NCBI GenBank assembly: GCA_024233005.1
Contig: JACKQE010000001.1
Location: forward strand, 558,001 to 622,000
Direction: 5' to 3'
DNA: 64,000 nucleotides
Origin: Akkermansiaceae bacterium
Lineage (GTDB): Bacteria; Verrucomicrobiota; Verrucomicrobiia; Verrucomicrobiales; DEV007
The translations under genes and the position numbers were made by a program. Positions 53,234-61,871 of this stretch are shown here, piece after piece (the stretch's first letter is position 1; every line of letters starts with the position of its first letter). The notes below the pieces were generated by a model. The model made no database searches. It was not told the DNA's origin and saw only the letters and a program-made list of their open reading frames with translations.

Positions 53234-53791
53234 TCAGAGAGTTTGGGACGGAAATTGGGAGAGGAACAAATCTCCCAAGCCTTTGAACTGACCCCGCAGC
53301 TCGTCGATCCTGACCGGACGAAGCAGGCTGGTGAGAGCGATGCCAACAATGATGGCGGCCAACAGCAGCACCATCCCTGCCCCGATGAACAGGGGTTCCT
53401 CAGTTACAATGCCTCCGATCAAGGTTCCGATCCCCCCGAGCAATCCCAGGGTGCAGAGAAGGATTCCCGTGAAGCGTCTTCGCGCGTGCCTTTCGCAGAG
53501 ACCGCAGGGAATGATCATCTTTTTGCCTATCACTGCTGCCAGAATCGCGAAGACAATAATGTTGACGAGCAGCGCCAGATAGACCCAGGGAGAATACCAG
53601 GCAAAGGTTTTCCGGACAATTTTGACGCTTGGTTCTCCGCATTTGATGCACAGAGTGGTCGGCATGTCCTTCTCTGATCCTCGGGGAATAATGAGCACAT
53701 TCCCGGAACGGTGGAGCTGGCTCTGACCGGGGGGCAAATAGGCGGTCGGGTCTGTCAGGGGAGGTTGATACGGATTGATTTCCTCTTTCAT
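53234..53791 (-). CDS. Membrane protein with two CxxC pairs, unrecognised
   Basis: A 185-residue protein beginning MKEEINPYQPPLTDPTAYLPPG at 53791, which lies four bases after the M42 peptidase stop. The N-terminal Pro-rich segment is followed by a zinc-ribbon-like half site (CIKCGEP), a hydrophobic pair of helices (YLALLVNIIVFAILAAVIG), a second CGLCERH, and two more helices. The two CxxC halves could join to bind zinc in a membrane protein. No family is recognised, although NPYQPP-type N-termini with transmembrane helices are frequent in Planctomycetes and Verrucomicrobia. Confidence 0.7.
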   Translation of the reverse strand: MKEEINPYQPPLTDPTAYLPPGQSQLHRSGNVLIIPRGSEKDMPTTLCIKCGEPSVKIVRKTFAWYSPWVYLALLVNIIVFAILAAVIGKKMIIPCGLCERHARRRFTGILLCTLGLLGGIGTLIGGIVTEEPLFIGAGMVLLLAAIIVGIALTSLLRPVRIDELRGQFKGLGDLFLSQFPSQTL

Positions 53792-53795
53792 GGGG

Positions 53796-54878
53796 TCAGA
53801 TCTCGGTGCGGAAAACATCCCCTGTACGGAGAGAGGCTACAAAGCCGGTGAGCAGCTGAATGACCTGTTCGACATCGCCGAAGTCAGCGACTTCCACGAC
53901 AGAATGCATGTAGCGCAAAGGCAGTGAGACGAGGGCGCTGGGGATGCCTTCGCGGACATTGTAAATGAGATCGGTGTCTGTTCCGGTGTGCCGGGCCGAG
54001 GCTTCATGCTGGAGGGGGATCCCGAGGTTCTCGGCCACTTCCATGAGCCGGGTCACGACCGCAGGGTGATTGGCCGTCCCGTGGGTCAAAGTGGGGCCTT
54101 TGCCGAGTTTCACGTCCCCATGTTTGGTGTGGGGAATGCCCGGGGTGTCAGTGGCGTGGGTGACGTCGAGAACAACGCAGACCTGGGGTTGGAGTCGGTG
54201 GGCCGCCATTTTGGCCCCGTGGCCGCCGATTTCCTCCTGGACTGCGTTCAGGGCCAACAGGGTGGAGGCGGCTTTGGCTTCGGCAAGTGAAAGACGCTTG
54301 AGGACTTCTGTCAGGATGAAACCACCAATCCGGTTGTCCAAGGCCCTGCCAAGCAATCTGCTTTGGCCAAAGGCCTCAGGGCCGTCTGCATAGACTGCGG
54401 GGTGTCCCACTCTCAGACCCAGGCCCAAAACCTCCGCTGCGCTGGTGGCGCCGATGTCGACATACAGATCGTGGAGGTCGGGGGCTTTGTCCCCATCGCT
54501 CCGGTCACGGATGTGGATGGCGGTGTTGCCAATAACACCTCTGACCGGTCCGCGATCCCCCAGAATCATCAACCGCCGACCTCGCGCGACCGCCCAGTCC
54601 GACCCTCCGATACGCTCGAGGTGGAGAAATCCCTTCTCTGTGATGTGGCGGACCATGTAGCCGATCTCGTCGGCGTGGGCCTCGAGCATTACCAACGGGG
54701 CCGTAGGATCGGTTCCTTCAAGCCGCGCCCAAGCACTGCCATAGGCATCACTTTCCACTACAGGCGCAAATTGCCTGGCTCGGGCAGCCCATTTTCTCTG
54801 CCCCGGAGCCTCAAAACCAGTTGGGCTGGGTGTGTTCAGCAGATCGAAAAGAAATTCGCGGGAGGACTCGGAGATCAC
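53796..54878 (-). CDS. M42-family aminopeptidase
   Basis: A 360-residue dinuclear-metal aminopeptidase of the M42 group (FrvX/YsdC-type, also annotated as glutamyl aminopeptidase or endoglucanase). The metal and catalytic motifs are LEAHADEIGYMVRHI, ALDNRIGGF, NAVQEEIGGHGAKMAA and the C-terminal YMHSVVEVADFGDVEQV. The start is a GTG at 54878, giving REFLFDLLNTPSPTGFE. It is predicted to be cytoplasmic and to trim peptides. It is the first gene of a run with the CxxC membrane protein and OsmC. The upstream 194 bases are AT-rich and probably contain promoters in both directions. Confidence 0.9.
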   Translation of the reverse strand: MISESSREFLFDLLNTPSPTGFEAPGQRKWAARARQFAPVVESDAYGSAWARLEGTDPTAPLVMLEAHADEIGYMVRHITEKGFLHLERIGGSDWAVARGRRLMILGDRGPVRGVIGNTAIHIRDRSDGDKAPDLHDLYVDIGATSAAEVLGLGLRVGHPAVYADGPEAFGQSRLLGRALDNRIGGFILTEVLKRLSLAEAKAASTLLALNAVQEEIGGHGAKMAAHRLQPQVCVVLDVTHATDTPGIPHTKHGDVKLGKGPTLTHGTANHPAVVTRLMEVAENLGIPLQHEASARHTGTDTDLIYNVREGIPSALVSLPLRYMHSVVEVADFGDVEQVIQLLTGFVASLRTGDVFRTEI

Positions 54879-55072
54879 GCGGCTGATTATGCAGTGGAAT
54901 CAACACAAGGGCGAAAGATTTTTCCCAAACAAGATAATTTCCGAAGGGGTGAGCCTACCCAAAAATCGAAATTTTACAATAATTTCGACCGTAAGCGGCG
55001 TTTATTCTATCTTTTTTGAGAAAATATCCAATTCTGCTTTTCAAGAATGCAAGAAAGTGGTAAATTTTTTAT
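54879..55072. promoter_or_regulatory. AT-rich intergenic region between M42 peptidase and a small membrane gene
   Basis: This stretch is markedly more AT-rich than the flanking genes, with several runs of A and T. It separates two divergent genes and probably contains both promoters. A CATAAT box about ten bases upstream of the GTG start of the M42 gene on the minus strand is suggestive, but no good -35 was found. Confidence 0.4.
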
Positions 55073-55489
55073 ATGACTGAGAGGCCATTCAAAGCATGCC
55101 AAAGAGGATTGCAGGCAATCTCCTCTGGAGGTTTGGTGGTGTTGGTGGTAGCGGAATGCTCCGGGTGGTTGCCTGGAATTCCTGGTTTCCCTCGAACCCT
55201 CGGGGTAAATTCGGGAGATCCGCTGGCGATGCTTTTGCTTGGCCTCTCAGTCGGCGTTTTTCTTGGCTTGGGATTGTTCCAAGTGCGGCGGATGTGGATG
55301 CGGGAAGTCCCGTCCAAATCCGGCGTGGAAATCTTATCTGACAATGCCTGGTCCGAGAATTTCCTCCAGGCGGGCGAACTCGATGATGTATCGCCTGATC
55401 TCTACGCGGACTCCCAAACCATTGAGGATGCCGCCCGTGAAACTGTAGAACCGTGGGAACGTCCGGCCGATTGGTGGCGTCAGGACTGA
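55073..55489 (+). CDS. Small two-helix membrane protein, unrecognised
   Basis: A 138-residue protein with two hydrophobic helices (GGLVVLVVAECSGWLPG and LAMLLLGLSVGVFLGLGLF) and a charged C-terminal half (NFLQAGELDDVSPDLYADSQ) rich in Asp and Glu. No family is recognised and it has no convincing Shine-Dalgarno. Its start follows directly from an AT-rich promoter-like stretch. An inner-membrane location with a cytoplasmic acidic tail is the simplest reading. Confidence 0.5.
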   Translation: MTERPFKACQRGLQAISSGGLVVLVVAECSGWLPGIPGFPRTLGVNSGDPLAMLLLGLSVGVFLGLGLFQVRRMWMREVPSKSGVEILSDNAWSENFLQAGELDDVSPDLYADSQTIEDAARETVEPWERPADWWRQD

Positions 55490-55795
55490 TCGCTTCCCTG
55501 TGGAACGGGGAAGTCCCATTGGTGGGGGTGATGCTTTTCACTGGTGCATCCGCCTTCCAGATGCATCGGAGCGGCAAAGGATCGATTGCTGCCACGTGCC
55601 GAGAAACAGAAGCAGAAATTGCCGGAACTGTCTAGCTTGAGCCTTGGCTATCAGCATTCTGTATCAATGGCCAGTTTGAACTCGCAAGGGCCACGACCAC
55701 TTCACGGTTCCGGGGTGGCAACCTAGTGACTTTGCCGGCGTCTTCCGAAAAAGGAGGGCCGCACCTTAAAGCACCGATCGGCGTAGGTTCACGCT
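55490..55795. other. Gene-free region of about 306 bases
   Basis: No supported gene was found between the small membrane gene and the flavin reductase gene. Two short open frames (about 60 and 70 codons) cross it but have no start context, and the minus one overlaps the reductase gene. There is no tRNA-like fold and no strong terminator. Confidence 0.5.
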
Positions 55796-56398
55796 TTAAT
55801 CTGGACGTTCCAGGGAGAATAGATCCTCCGTCCGGCAATACCAATCGGGTGAAGCCATGCGGCCAATGGGATGGTAGAGGTTTTGTTTGATGCGCAGGGT
55901 GGGACCATCCACGAATTCATCTCTGACATGGGCGTGACTTACGATGCCGAGAATGATGCGGTTGCCTCCGATCTGTTGGATGGAATGGACCCGGCACTCC
56001 AACGCGGCCGGAGCCTCGGCAAGGCGGGGTACGGCAACATCAAGGGAGTCCGTTGTTCGCAATCCAACATGATCTGACTCGCTCATTCCATAGGGCAGGC
56101 TGGCGGACGTTTGCACCATTCTGGCGGCGAGACCTTCATCGACCAGATTCACCACGAATTCTCCCGTGCGGCGGGCATTGCGGGCACTGTCTTTGGGGCT
56201 CCCATCGTCGCGATCGCCCGGGGCAAAAATCACCAGAGGAGGATCGGCTCCGAAGACATTAAAGAAGGAAAAGGGAGCGACATTGACCGAGCCATCCTCA
56301 TTCAAGGTGGTGACCCACGCTATGGGACGGGGCGTCACCAGTGAGGCCAACACCGGGTATGCCCGGTCCGCGTGCTCTCCGAGTAAGTCGAATTGCAT
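55796..56398 (-). CDS. Flavin reductase-like FMN-binding split-barrel protein
   Basis: A 200-residue protein of the flavin reductase-like domain family. The core reads YPVLASLVTPRPIAWVTTLNEDG, NVAPFSFFNVFGADPPLVIFAPG, ARNARRTGEFVVNLV, and ALECRVHSIQQIGGNRIILGIV. Such proteins bind FMN and may reduce flavin or serve as the reductase component of two-component monooxygenases; no partner oxygenase is nearby. It is about 25 bases upstream of the accD stop on the same strand. Confidence 0.88.
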   Translation of the reverse strand: MQFDLLGEHADRAYPVLASLVTPRPIAWVTTLNEDGSVNVAPFSFFNVFGADPPLVIFAPGDRDDGSPKDSARNARRTGEFVVNLVDEGLAARMVQTSASLPYGMSESDHVGLRTTDSLDVAVPRLAEAPAALECRVHSIQQIGGNRIILGIVSHAHVRDEFVDGPTLRIKQNLYHPIGRMASPDWYCRTEDLFSLERPD

Positions 56399-56423
56399 GA
56401 TGGCTGGCTCTGAAGAACGTGCC

Positions 56424-57257
56424 TCAGGCTCGTGACATGTATCGAATCAGCCGGGAAAGGGTTTCCCTCATCTCCTCACGGTGCACGATTCGGTCGACCA
56501 AGCCATGTTCCATCATGAACTCCGCCGTTTGGAATCCCGGAGGCAGGTTCTGGTGGGTCGTTTCTTTGACCACGCGGGGCCCGGCAAAGCCGATCATGCA
56601 GCGGGGCTCGGCAAGAATGACATCGCCGAGGGTGGAAAAACTTGCGGTCACTCCTCCCGTGGTGGGATGTGTCAGCACCGAAATGTAGGGCAATCGGGCG
56701 AGGTGATGCCTCGCCAAGGCGCCGGAGGTCTTGGCCATTTGCATGAGGCTGAGGATGCCTTCGTGCATGCGGGCCCCCCCTGATGCGGAAAAAAGAACGA
56801 CAGTGGCCTTTTCATCCGTGGCCAATTCGATGGCACGGGTCACTTTTTCCCCTACTACCGAGCCCATGCTCGCTCCCAAAAAGCGAAAATCCATTACCCC
56901 GATCACCGCAGGCCGACCACCGATTTTCGCCCTGCCGGTGACTATGGCCTCCTTGAGGCCGGTCTTTTGCTGGTAGCTTTTGACCTTTTCGAGGTAGTTT
57001 TTGAACCCCAGTCCATCGACCGAATCCAGTCCGGCGTCTATTTCCTGAAAAGTGCCGGGATCGGCGATCATTTCAATCCGCTCGGAGGCGATCATGGTGA
57101 AATGATGATCGCATTTCTGGCAGACCCGCTTGCGCTGCTTCAGGTCGACTTCGTGGGAGATCTGACCGCATTCAGGACATTTGTGCCAAAGTCCCTCTGG
57201 CATGTCATTCTTTTTGAGTCCTAGACCCTTGAGCGAGGGGCGTTTGAAAAGTGCCAT
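56424..57257 (-). CDS. accD: Acetyl-CoA carboxylase carboxyltransferase subunit beta
   Basis: A 277-residue AccD. A Cys4 zinc ribbon lies at C27, C30, C46 and C49 (KCPEC and CQKC), followed by the crotonase-like carboxyltransferase core (IGVMDFRFLGASMGSVVGEK, VVLFSASGGARMHEGILSL, YISVLTHPTTGGVTASF). It transfers the carboxyl group from biotin to acetyl-CoA in the first step of fatty-acid synthesis. Start MALFKRPSLKG at 57257 matches the family; the open frame to 57344 does not. The amidase gene lies 120 bases upstream on the same strand. Confidence 0.95.
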   Translation of the reverse strand: MALFKRPSLKGLGLKKNDMPEGLWHKCPECGQISHEVDLKQRKRVCQKCDHHFTMIASERIEMIADPGTFQEIDAGLDSVDGLGFKNYLEKVKSYQQKTGLKEAIVTGRAKIGGRPAVIGVMDFRFLGASMGSVVGEKVTRAIELATDEKATVVLFSASGGARMHEGILSLMQMAKTSGALARHHLARLPYISVLTHPTTGGVTASFSTLGDVILAEPRCMIGFAGPRVVKETTHQNLPPGFQTAEFMMEHGLVDRIVHREEMRETLSRLIRYMSRA

Positions 57258-57377
57258 GATGGGGAAAGTCGTGTTTCGTGGTGGGCCTGAACCCGTGCCC
57301 TCAATGTAGGCATGGGAGGACGCCTCCGCAAATGCCTTCTTCATCCCGGCCAGCCGACCGGGTCTCCCTGCGGGGGT

Positions 57378-58013
57378 CTAAAACCGGTGGGCATTGGCGT
57401 AGTCCACCACGCCCCGGGCGATGCTGTCAGCGACAACCTGACGATAGAGTGGGTCCATCATGGCGGCGCGCTCCGTGTCATTGCTGACAAAACCGCCTTC
57501 CACCAGAACCGCAGGATGGCGCGTCTTGCGGAGCACTAAAAAGCTGGCGGTTTTGACCCCTCGGTTTTCCGCGCCGATGTTTTTCACAAGGTAGCGTTGA
57601 ACCATTTCGGCGAATTCCCGGGATTGGGAATCGTGATGAAAAGTCTCGATGCCGGTGACTTTGGTTTTCCAACTGGAGTTGAAATGCACACTCACGAACA
57701 GAGCGTTGCGTTGTTTGTTGGCGATGTCGGCCCGGGTGTCGAGCGGGATGAAATCATCCGTTTGGCGGGTCAGCACGGTGCGGAAGCCCAGCTCGTTGAG
57801 GGTCCGCTCAAGGCGCCTCGCCACATCCAGATTGATGTGCTTCTCATACACCAAGGAATCATCCGCCCCAAGGTCGTGTCCGCCATGACCGGCGTCGATG
57901 ATGATGGTGGGCAGCGCCAGGGCATGGCCGGCAGTTAGAAAAAGGAGCCCCAAAAGGGCGCCAACTTTGCCGGATCGCTTCCCCAAGCGATGAGTAAAAG
58001 TGGTGGTATTCAT
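57378..58013 (-). CDS. N-acetylmuramoyl-L-alanine amidase (Amidase_3), Sec signal
   Basis: A 211-residue minimal amidase. A Sec-type signal peptide (residues 15-33) replaces the Tat signal seen in the longer homologue at 1834-2832. The zinc and catalytic residues are H43 in IIIDAGHGG, E57 in VYEKHINLD, H110 in SVHFNSSW and E172 in VLVEGGFVSN. It cleaves the MurNAc-L-Ala bond. No extra binding domain is present. Overlapping inverted repeats upstream (58073-58122) may affect its expression. Start ATG at 58013. Confidence 0.92.
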   Translation of the reverse strand: MNTTTFTHRLGKRSGKVGALLGLLFLTAGHALALPTIIIDAGHGGHDLGADDSLVYEKHINLDVARRLERTLNELGFRTVLTRQTDDFIPLDTRADIANKQRNALFVSVHFNSSWKTKVTGIETFHHDSQSREFAEMVQRYLVKNIGAENRGVKTASFLVLRKTRHPAVLVEGGFVSNDTERAAMMDPLYRQVVADSIARGVVDYANAHRF

Positions 58014-58072
58014 GGACAGCTCCCTTGATATGGGCAGGCGTAATTTCCTCCCGCCAAAAATTTTTAAAAACT

Positions 58073-58122
58073 ATTCCCTGTTTCCGTAAAGCTCAAGGGA
58101 ATTCTCTGCTTTAATTTACGGA
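58073..58122 (-). promoter_or_regulatory. Overlapping, mutually exclusive inverted repeats upstream of the amidase gene
   Basis: Two inverted repeats interlock. One pairs ATTCCCT (58073-58079) with AGGGAAT (58096-58102). The other pairs TCCGTAAAGC (58083-58092) with the segments GCTTTA (58108-58113) and TTTACGGA (58115-58122). Each has an arm inside the loop of the other, so they cannot form together. On the minus-strand RNA the 58073-58102 hairpin lies nearest the amidase gene and is followed by an A/T-rich TTTTTAAAAATTTTT tract. They could be a terminator for the upstream peptidase gene or an attenuator for the amidase. The spacer to the amidase ATG is about 60 bases. Confidence 0.4.
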
Positions 58123-58160
58123 CTATTTGATGTTTCGGTCTTTAGATTAATTCAAAAAAT

Positions 58161-59483
58161 TTAAAGCATTTTTTGAGCCATCAAAGCTTCGATTTCGTCC
58201 GCCGCGATAGGGACATTTTCCATCAGGTCGATATTTCCGGAGGATCTCACCACAATGTTGGTTTCCAAACGAATTCCAAAGCCTTCCTCGCGCAGGTAGA
58301 TGCCCGGCTCCACGGTGACAACCATGTCTTCCACAAAAACAGCATCCGGCGGGGTGACATCGTGCACGTCGAGACCCAGATTGTGACTGGTCCCGTGCAT
58401 GAACCATTTCCGGTAAAGCCTCCCGGTTTCCGGTTTGTTTTCATCGAGTCTTTCTTCGGCCACCTTGGCGGCATCGAGCAATCCGAGGGAAATTAGCTCA
58501 TCCTCAACAAGCCGCGCCACCTGGCGCTCATAGGTGGCCCTCATGGCCACCCCCGGACGGATCAACGTGTCAATGCAGGCGCGGTAAATGCGATGCACCG
58601 CCTCATAGACGGCACGCTGGCGTGGGGAAAAGCGCCCACTAACAGGGATGGTTCTCGTCAGGTCGGCATTGTAGCGGGCATATTCGGCTCCGATGTCGAG
58701 CAGGACGAGGTCTCCATCACGGAGGGTGCCGTCGTTGTCTAGATAATGAAGGATGCAGGCATTTGCTCCTCCGGCAATGATCGGTTCATAGGAGAATCCA
58801 CGTGAACCGTGGCGGACGAATTCGTGGAGCAGTTCAGCTTCCAACTCGTATTCTTTCAGTCCGGGGCGGGTGACGGCGAGCAGGCGGCGAAATCCCTTCC
58901 CCGTGATCTCGCAGGCCTGGCGCAGAAGGCCGATTTCGATGTCACTTTTTTGTTGGCGTTGGGCCGTGAGCAGCGGAGCGAGGCGCTCATAACGGTGCCG
59001 CGGGTAGAGCAGCTGGCACCGCTTGCGCCACCGGTCGTCACGGGAGGCCACCAAGGTGTCGGCGCGCGGATGCTCGTTGGCGTTGAGATAAATGGTCTCC
59101 ACTTGGCGGGCGATCCGTCGCAAAGTCGGCTCGAAGGCATCCGTCCACTGGACATTGGCGATGCCGGAAATGGCGGTCGCGCCCTCTTTCGTCAACTTGT
59201 GCCCTTCCCAGATCGCGATGAGTTCCGAACTCTCCCGCACGAAAAGAATCTCCCTCTGGGCGGGGTCCGGGGCGTCGGGCCAGAGTACCAGCACGGTCTC
59301 CTCCTGGGCTGCGCCGGTCAGATAAAAGAGGTCACTGTTCTGGATGAAGCGCATCGTGCCATCCGAGCAGATCGGTGGCACATCCGCGGAGTGAAGTATG
59401 GCCACGCTGCCCGGGCGAAGGGATTCCGCGAGTCGGGCGCGGTTCTCCACAAAAAGGCGCGGATCAATGGGGGCGTGACGCAT
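58161..59483 (-). CDS. pepP: Xaa-Pro aminopeptidase (M24B family)
   Basis: A 440-residue PepP-type metallopeptidase that removes N-terminal residues before proline. The N-domain begins with IDPRLFVENRARLAESLRPGS and carries QNSDLFYLTG. The pita-bread domain contains metal ligands in LLDIGAEYARYNADLTRTIPVSGRF (two Asp), HGTSHNLGLDVHDV (His), MVVTVEPGIYL (Glu) and RLETNIVV (Glu). All five are present, so it should be active. Spacing to the upstream DUF1015 gene is 18 bases on the same strand, so they are probably cotranscribed. The call of pepP is by family resemblance. Confidence 0.9.
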   Translation of the reverse strand: MRHAPIDPRLFVENRARLAESLRPGSVAILHSADVPPICSDGTMRFIQNSDLFYLTGAAQEETVLVLWPDAPDPAQREILFVRESSELIAIWEGHKLTKEGATAISGIANVQWTDAFEPTLRRIARQVETIYLNANEHPRADTLVASRDDRWRKRCQLLYPRHRYERLAPLLTAQRQQKSDIEIGLLRQACEITGKGFRRLLAVTRPGLKEYELEAELLHEFVRHGSRGFSYEPIIAGGANACILHYLDNDGTLRDGDLVLLDIGAEYARYNADLTRTIPVSGRFSPRQRAVYEAVHRIYRACIDTLIRPGVAMRATYERQVARLVEDELISLGLLDAAKVAEERLDENKPETGRLYRKWFMHGTSHNLGLDVHDVTPPDAVFVEDMVVTVEPGIYLREEGFGIRLETNIVVRSSGNIDLMENVPIAADEIEALMAQKML

Positions 59484-59501
59484 TGAGAGCGGGTAGTCGG
59501 C

Positions 59502-60731
59502 TCAGCCGAGGGTGTGAATGAAGAGGCCGGAACGCAGCTTTGGCTCAAACCAGGTTGATTTCGGAGGCATGATTTCATCGGCATCGGCAATGTCGATGAG
59601 TTGCTGGATGGTGACGGGGTAAAGTGAAAACGCCACTGCAAAGTCGCCTGAGTTGACTCTCTTTTCCAGTTCCGCCGTTCCCCGGATGCCGCCCACGAAG
59701 TCGATCCGCTCGTCCGTCCTGGGATCACCGATCCCGAGCAGGGGAGTGAGGACCCGGTCCTGCAGAATCGAGGCATCGAGGCGACCGATGGGGCTGTCAG
59801 GATCGACCGCAGTGAGGGCGAGGGAATACCAATGCCCGTCCAAATATACGCCAAAGGATCCCGGACCGGCGGGCTCAGCGCCACCACCTCTCGTCAGGGG
59901 GCCAGCTTCGGCCAGGGCCGAGAGGAAAGTTTCCGGAGTGTGGCTGTTCAGGTCACGCACCAGTCGGTTGTAGGGCAGGATCCGTAGCTGGCTGGCAGGG
60001 AAGAGGACCGAGAGAAACCAATTGTAGGGCTCATCGCCGGTGTGATTCGGGTTGGCCGCCTTTTTTTCCGTGCCGACCCGCCAGGCGCTGGCGCTCCGGT
60101 GATGACCATCCGCCACATAAGAGACGGAGACCGCACGGAGGGCCTCCAAAAGGGGAGTCCCGTCGGACTCACTGACTCGCCAGACCACGTGCCGCACGCC
60201 GGTGGGATCCACAAAATCCGCCTGGGCCTGATGGGAGGTGGTCCAAGCTTCGACAAAGGAATCGATCAAAGCCACATCGTTGTAGGTGAGGAAGACCGGA
60301 CCCGGATGGGCATCGATGGATTTGACCAGTGCCACTCGGTCATCCTCTTTCACTTTCCGGGTTTTCTCATGCTTTTTGATGACGTTGTTTTCATAGTCCT
60401 CAATATGGCAGGTCAGCGCGATGCCGGTTTGGCAGTGGCTTCCCATGACTTGGCGGTAGAGATAGATGGATGGTCCGGTTTCCCGGACCAGTCGTCCTTC
60501 GGACTGAAGTCGGAGAAAATTTTCGCGGGCCGTCCCGTAGACTTGTTCCGAATAGGGATTCACATCGGCCGGAAGGTCGATCTCCGCACGTATGACATGA
60601 AGCAGGCTGTCGGGATTTCCTTCCGCCAAGGCTCGAGCCTCGGAAGTCGAAACAACATCGTAGGGCACAGAGGACACCCGGGCAGCCAGGCCCGGGGCGG
60701 GTACAAGTGGAGTGAACGCGTTGACTTTCAT
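59502..60731 (-). CDS. DUF1015 family protein
   Basis: A 409-residue cytoplasmic protein. The family signatures are SVPYDVVSTSEARALAEGN near the N-terminus, LHVIRAEIDLP, and YVADGHHRSASAW, which gives a HH motif that may be catalytic. These proteins are widespread and often annotated as HTH-lacking uncharacterised proteins near serine or phosphoglycerate metabolism, but their reaction is unknown. It is 18 bases upstream of the pepP gene. The ppnP gene is divergent. Confidence 0.88.
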   Translation of the reverse strand: MKVNAFTPLVPAPGLAARVSSVPYDVVSTSEARALAEGNPDSLLHVIRAEIDLPADVNPYSEQVYGTARENFLRLQSEGRLVRETGPSIYLYRQVMGSHCQTGIALTCHIEDYENNVIKKHEKTRKVKEDDRVALVKSIDAHPGPVFLTYNDVALIDSFVEAWTTSHQAQADFVDPTGVRHVVWRVSESDGTPLLEALRAVSVSYVADGHHRSASAWRVGTEKKAANPNHTGDEPYNWFLSVLFPASQLRILPYNRLVRDLNSHTPETFLSALAEAGPLTRGGGAEPAGPGSFGVYLDGHWYSLALTAVDPDSPIGRLDASILQDRVLTPLLGIGDPRTDERIDFVGGIRGTAELEKRVNSGDFAVAFSLYPVTIQQLIDIADADEIMPPKSTWFEPKLRSGLFIHTLG

Positions 60732-60882
60732 GCAGTGGTGGTGGAGGGCGGAGCGGCGAATTGCGGTGCCTGCCGCAAAGGTCCGGGGATCACATCCCTA
60801 CACGGATTCCGGGGGATCTCAAGCAGGGAGTTGGTTGGGAATTTTCCCTTGCCGGGAGCGGCTATCCGCGCCTTGATGCGGC

Positions 60883-61197
60883 ATGGAATTTTCCAACGTC
60901 ACCGCCGTCGCCAAAGCGAATGTTTATTTTGAAGGCAGGGTCCTGAGCCACACCATCCGGTTTGCCGATGGCGGCCGGAAAACGCTCGGCATTATCCTGC
61001 CGGGCAGCTTTCATTTCGCCACGGAAGCCGCCGAGCGGATGGAAATCACCGACGGTGTCTGCGACGTGCACATCGATGGCACTAGCGAAGCGATGACATG
61101 TCCCGCGGGCACCTCGTTTGAGGTGCCTGCCCATTCGGGATTCACCATCCGGGTGGACGCTGGACTCTGCCAGTATGTCTGCTCCTTCCTTGGTTGA
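60883..61197 (+). CDS. ppnP: Pyrimidine/purine nucleoside phosphorylase
   Basis: A 104-residue cupin-fold protein of the PpnP (YaiE, DUF1255) family, which phosphorolyses nucleosides to base and ribose 1-phosphate. FSNVTAVAKANVYFEGRVLSHTI and GIILPGSFHFATEAAERMEIT are the family signature, with FEVPAHSGFTIRV at the end. Length is as expected. Start ATG at 60883. It is convergent with the M50 gene, seven bases from its stop. Confidence 0.92.
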   Translation: MEFSNVTAVAKANVYFEGRVLSHTIRFADGGRKTLGIILPGSFHFATEAAERMEITDGVCDVHIDGTSEAMTCPAGTSFEVPAHSGFTIRVDAGLCQYVCSFLG

Positions 61198-61204
61198 AAC
61201 AGTC

Positions 61205-61858
61205 TCATTCCGCGCCGGGGCTGCAGTCAATCTGGCGGGCGTAATGCCAATCAGAACGACCCCAGCAGAGAATCATTCCGAGGCCGTCCGTGGTCGCGAA
61301 GCCTCTTTCCATGCGGACCGGCAGCGGAACCAGATTGATCACCGCTCCAAGCACGGCTACGGCGGCGAACGTCTGGGCGGCAATGACCGGCACCTGTTCG
61401 CAGCGGGTAAACAAAGTGGACGGGCCCAGTGCCAGCAGGATCGCCGCCGCCGCAGCCAACTCGATTCCCGGACCGGCGGCGTAAATGAGGAATTCCCGCA
61501 GGCGGGGTTGGCGGAGATGACCCGGCACAGGCAGCACATAGCCGGACAGCGGGACCGCGCGGAAACGCACGGGCATTCCCAGGATCCGGCCGCTCCAGAG
61601 AGTCCGGCCGCTGCCAATGGAGACCGATTGAACCTTCCAGCCCAAGGCACGGGCGGTTAGGGCGTGTCCGAATTCATGGAGGGCCAGCAGGAGCACCCAG
61701 GAGACGAAGAAAAATGGCACGCTGAGCTTCACCGGCTCGTAATCCTCCATCAGGGTGCCGAAAACCAAGGCCAGACCGAGGGTGGTGAATGTCCCGATCA
61801 GCCACTTCTCTCCCGGAGTCCGGGGAGAGGGATGGCCGCCGGTTGCCGGGTCGAACAT
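61205..61858 (-). CDS. Site-2 protease-type M50 membrane protease
   Basis: A 217-residue membrane protein with five or six hydrophobic segments. The zinc motif is H61-E62-x-x-H65 in LLALHEFGHALTAR and the third ligand is probably D191 in ATTDGLGM, after NLVPLPVRMERGF, as in the NPxxDG region of M50 proteases. The Tyr/Gly pattern PLSGYVLPVPGH is typical. It would cleave substrate proteins in the membrane; no anti-sigma factor or pheromone gene is adjacent. It starts 14 bases downstream of the heme-binding dehydrogenase gene stop, the same strand. Confidence 0.83.
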   Translation of the reverse strand: MFDPATGGHPSPRTPGEKWLIGTFTTLGLALVFGTLMEDYEPVKLSVPFFFVSWVLLLALHEFGHALTARALGWKVQSVSIGSGRTLWSGRILGMPVRFRAVPLSGYVLPVPGHLRQPRLREFLIYAAGPGIELAAAAAILLALGPSTLFTRCEQVPVIAAQTFAAVAVLGAVINLVPLPVRMERGFATTDGLGMILCWGRSDWHYARQIDCSPGAE

Positions 61859-61871
61859 GGAGTCAGTCTCT

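Noticed and set aside
55453..55844. Short frames of about 60 and 70 codons in the gap before the flavin reductase gene
   Set aside because: Both lack start context and overlap better genes; no motif was seen.
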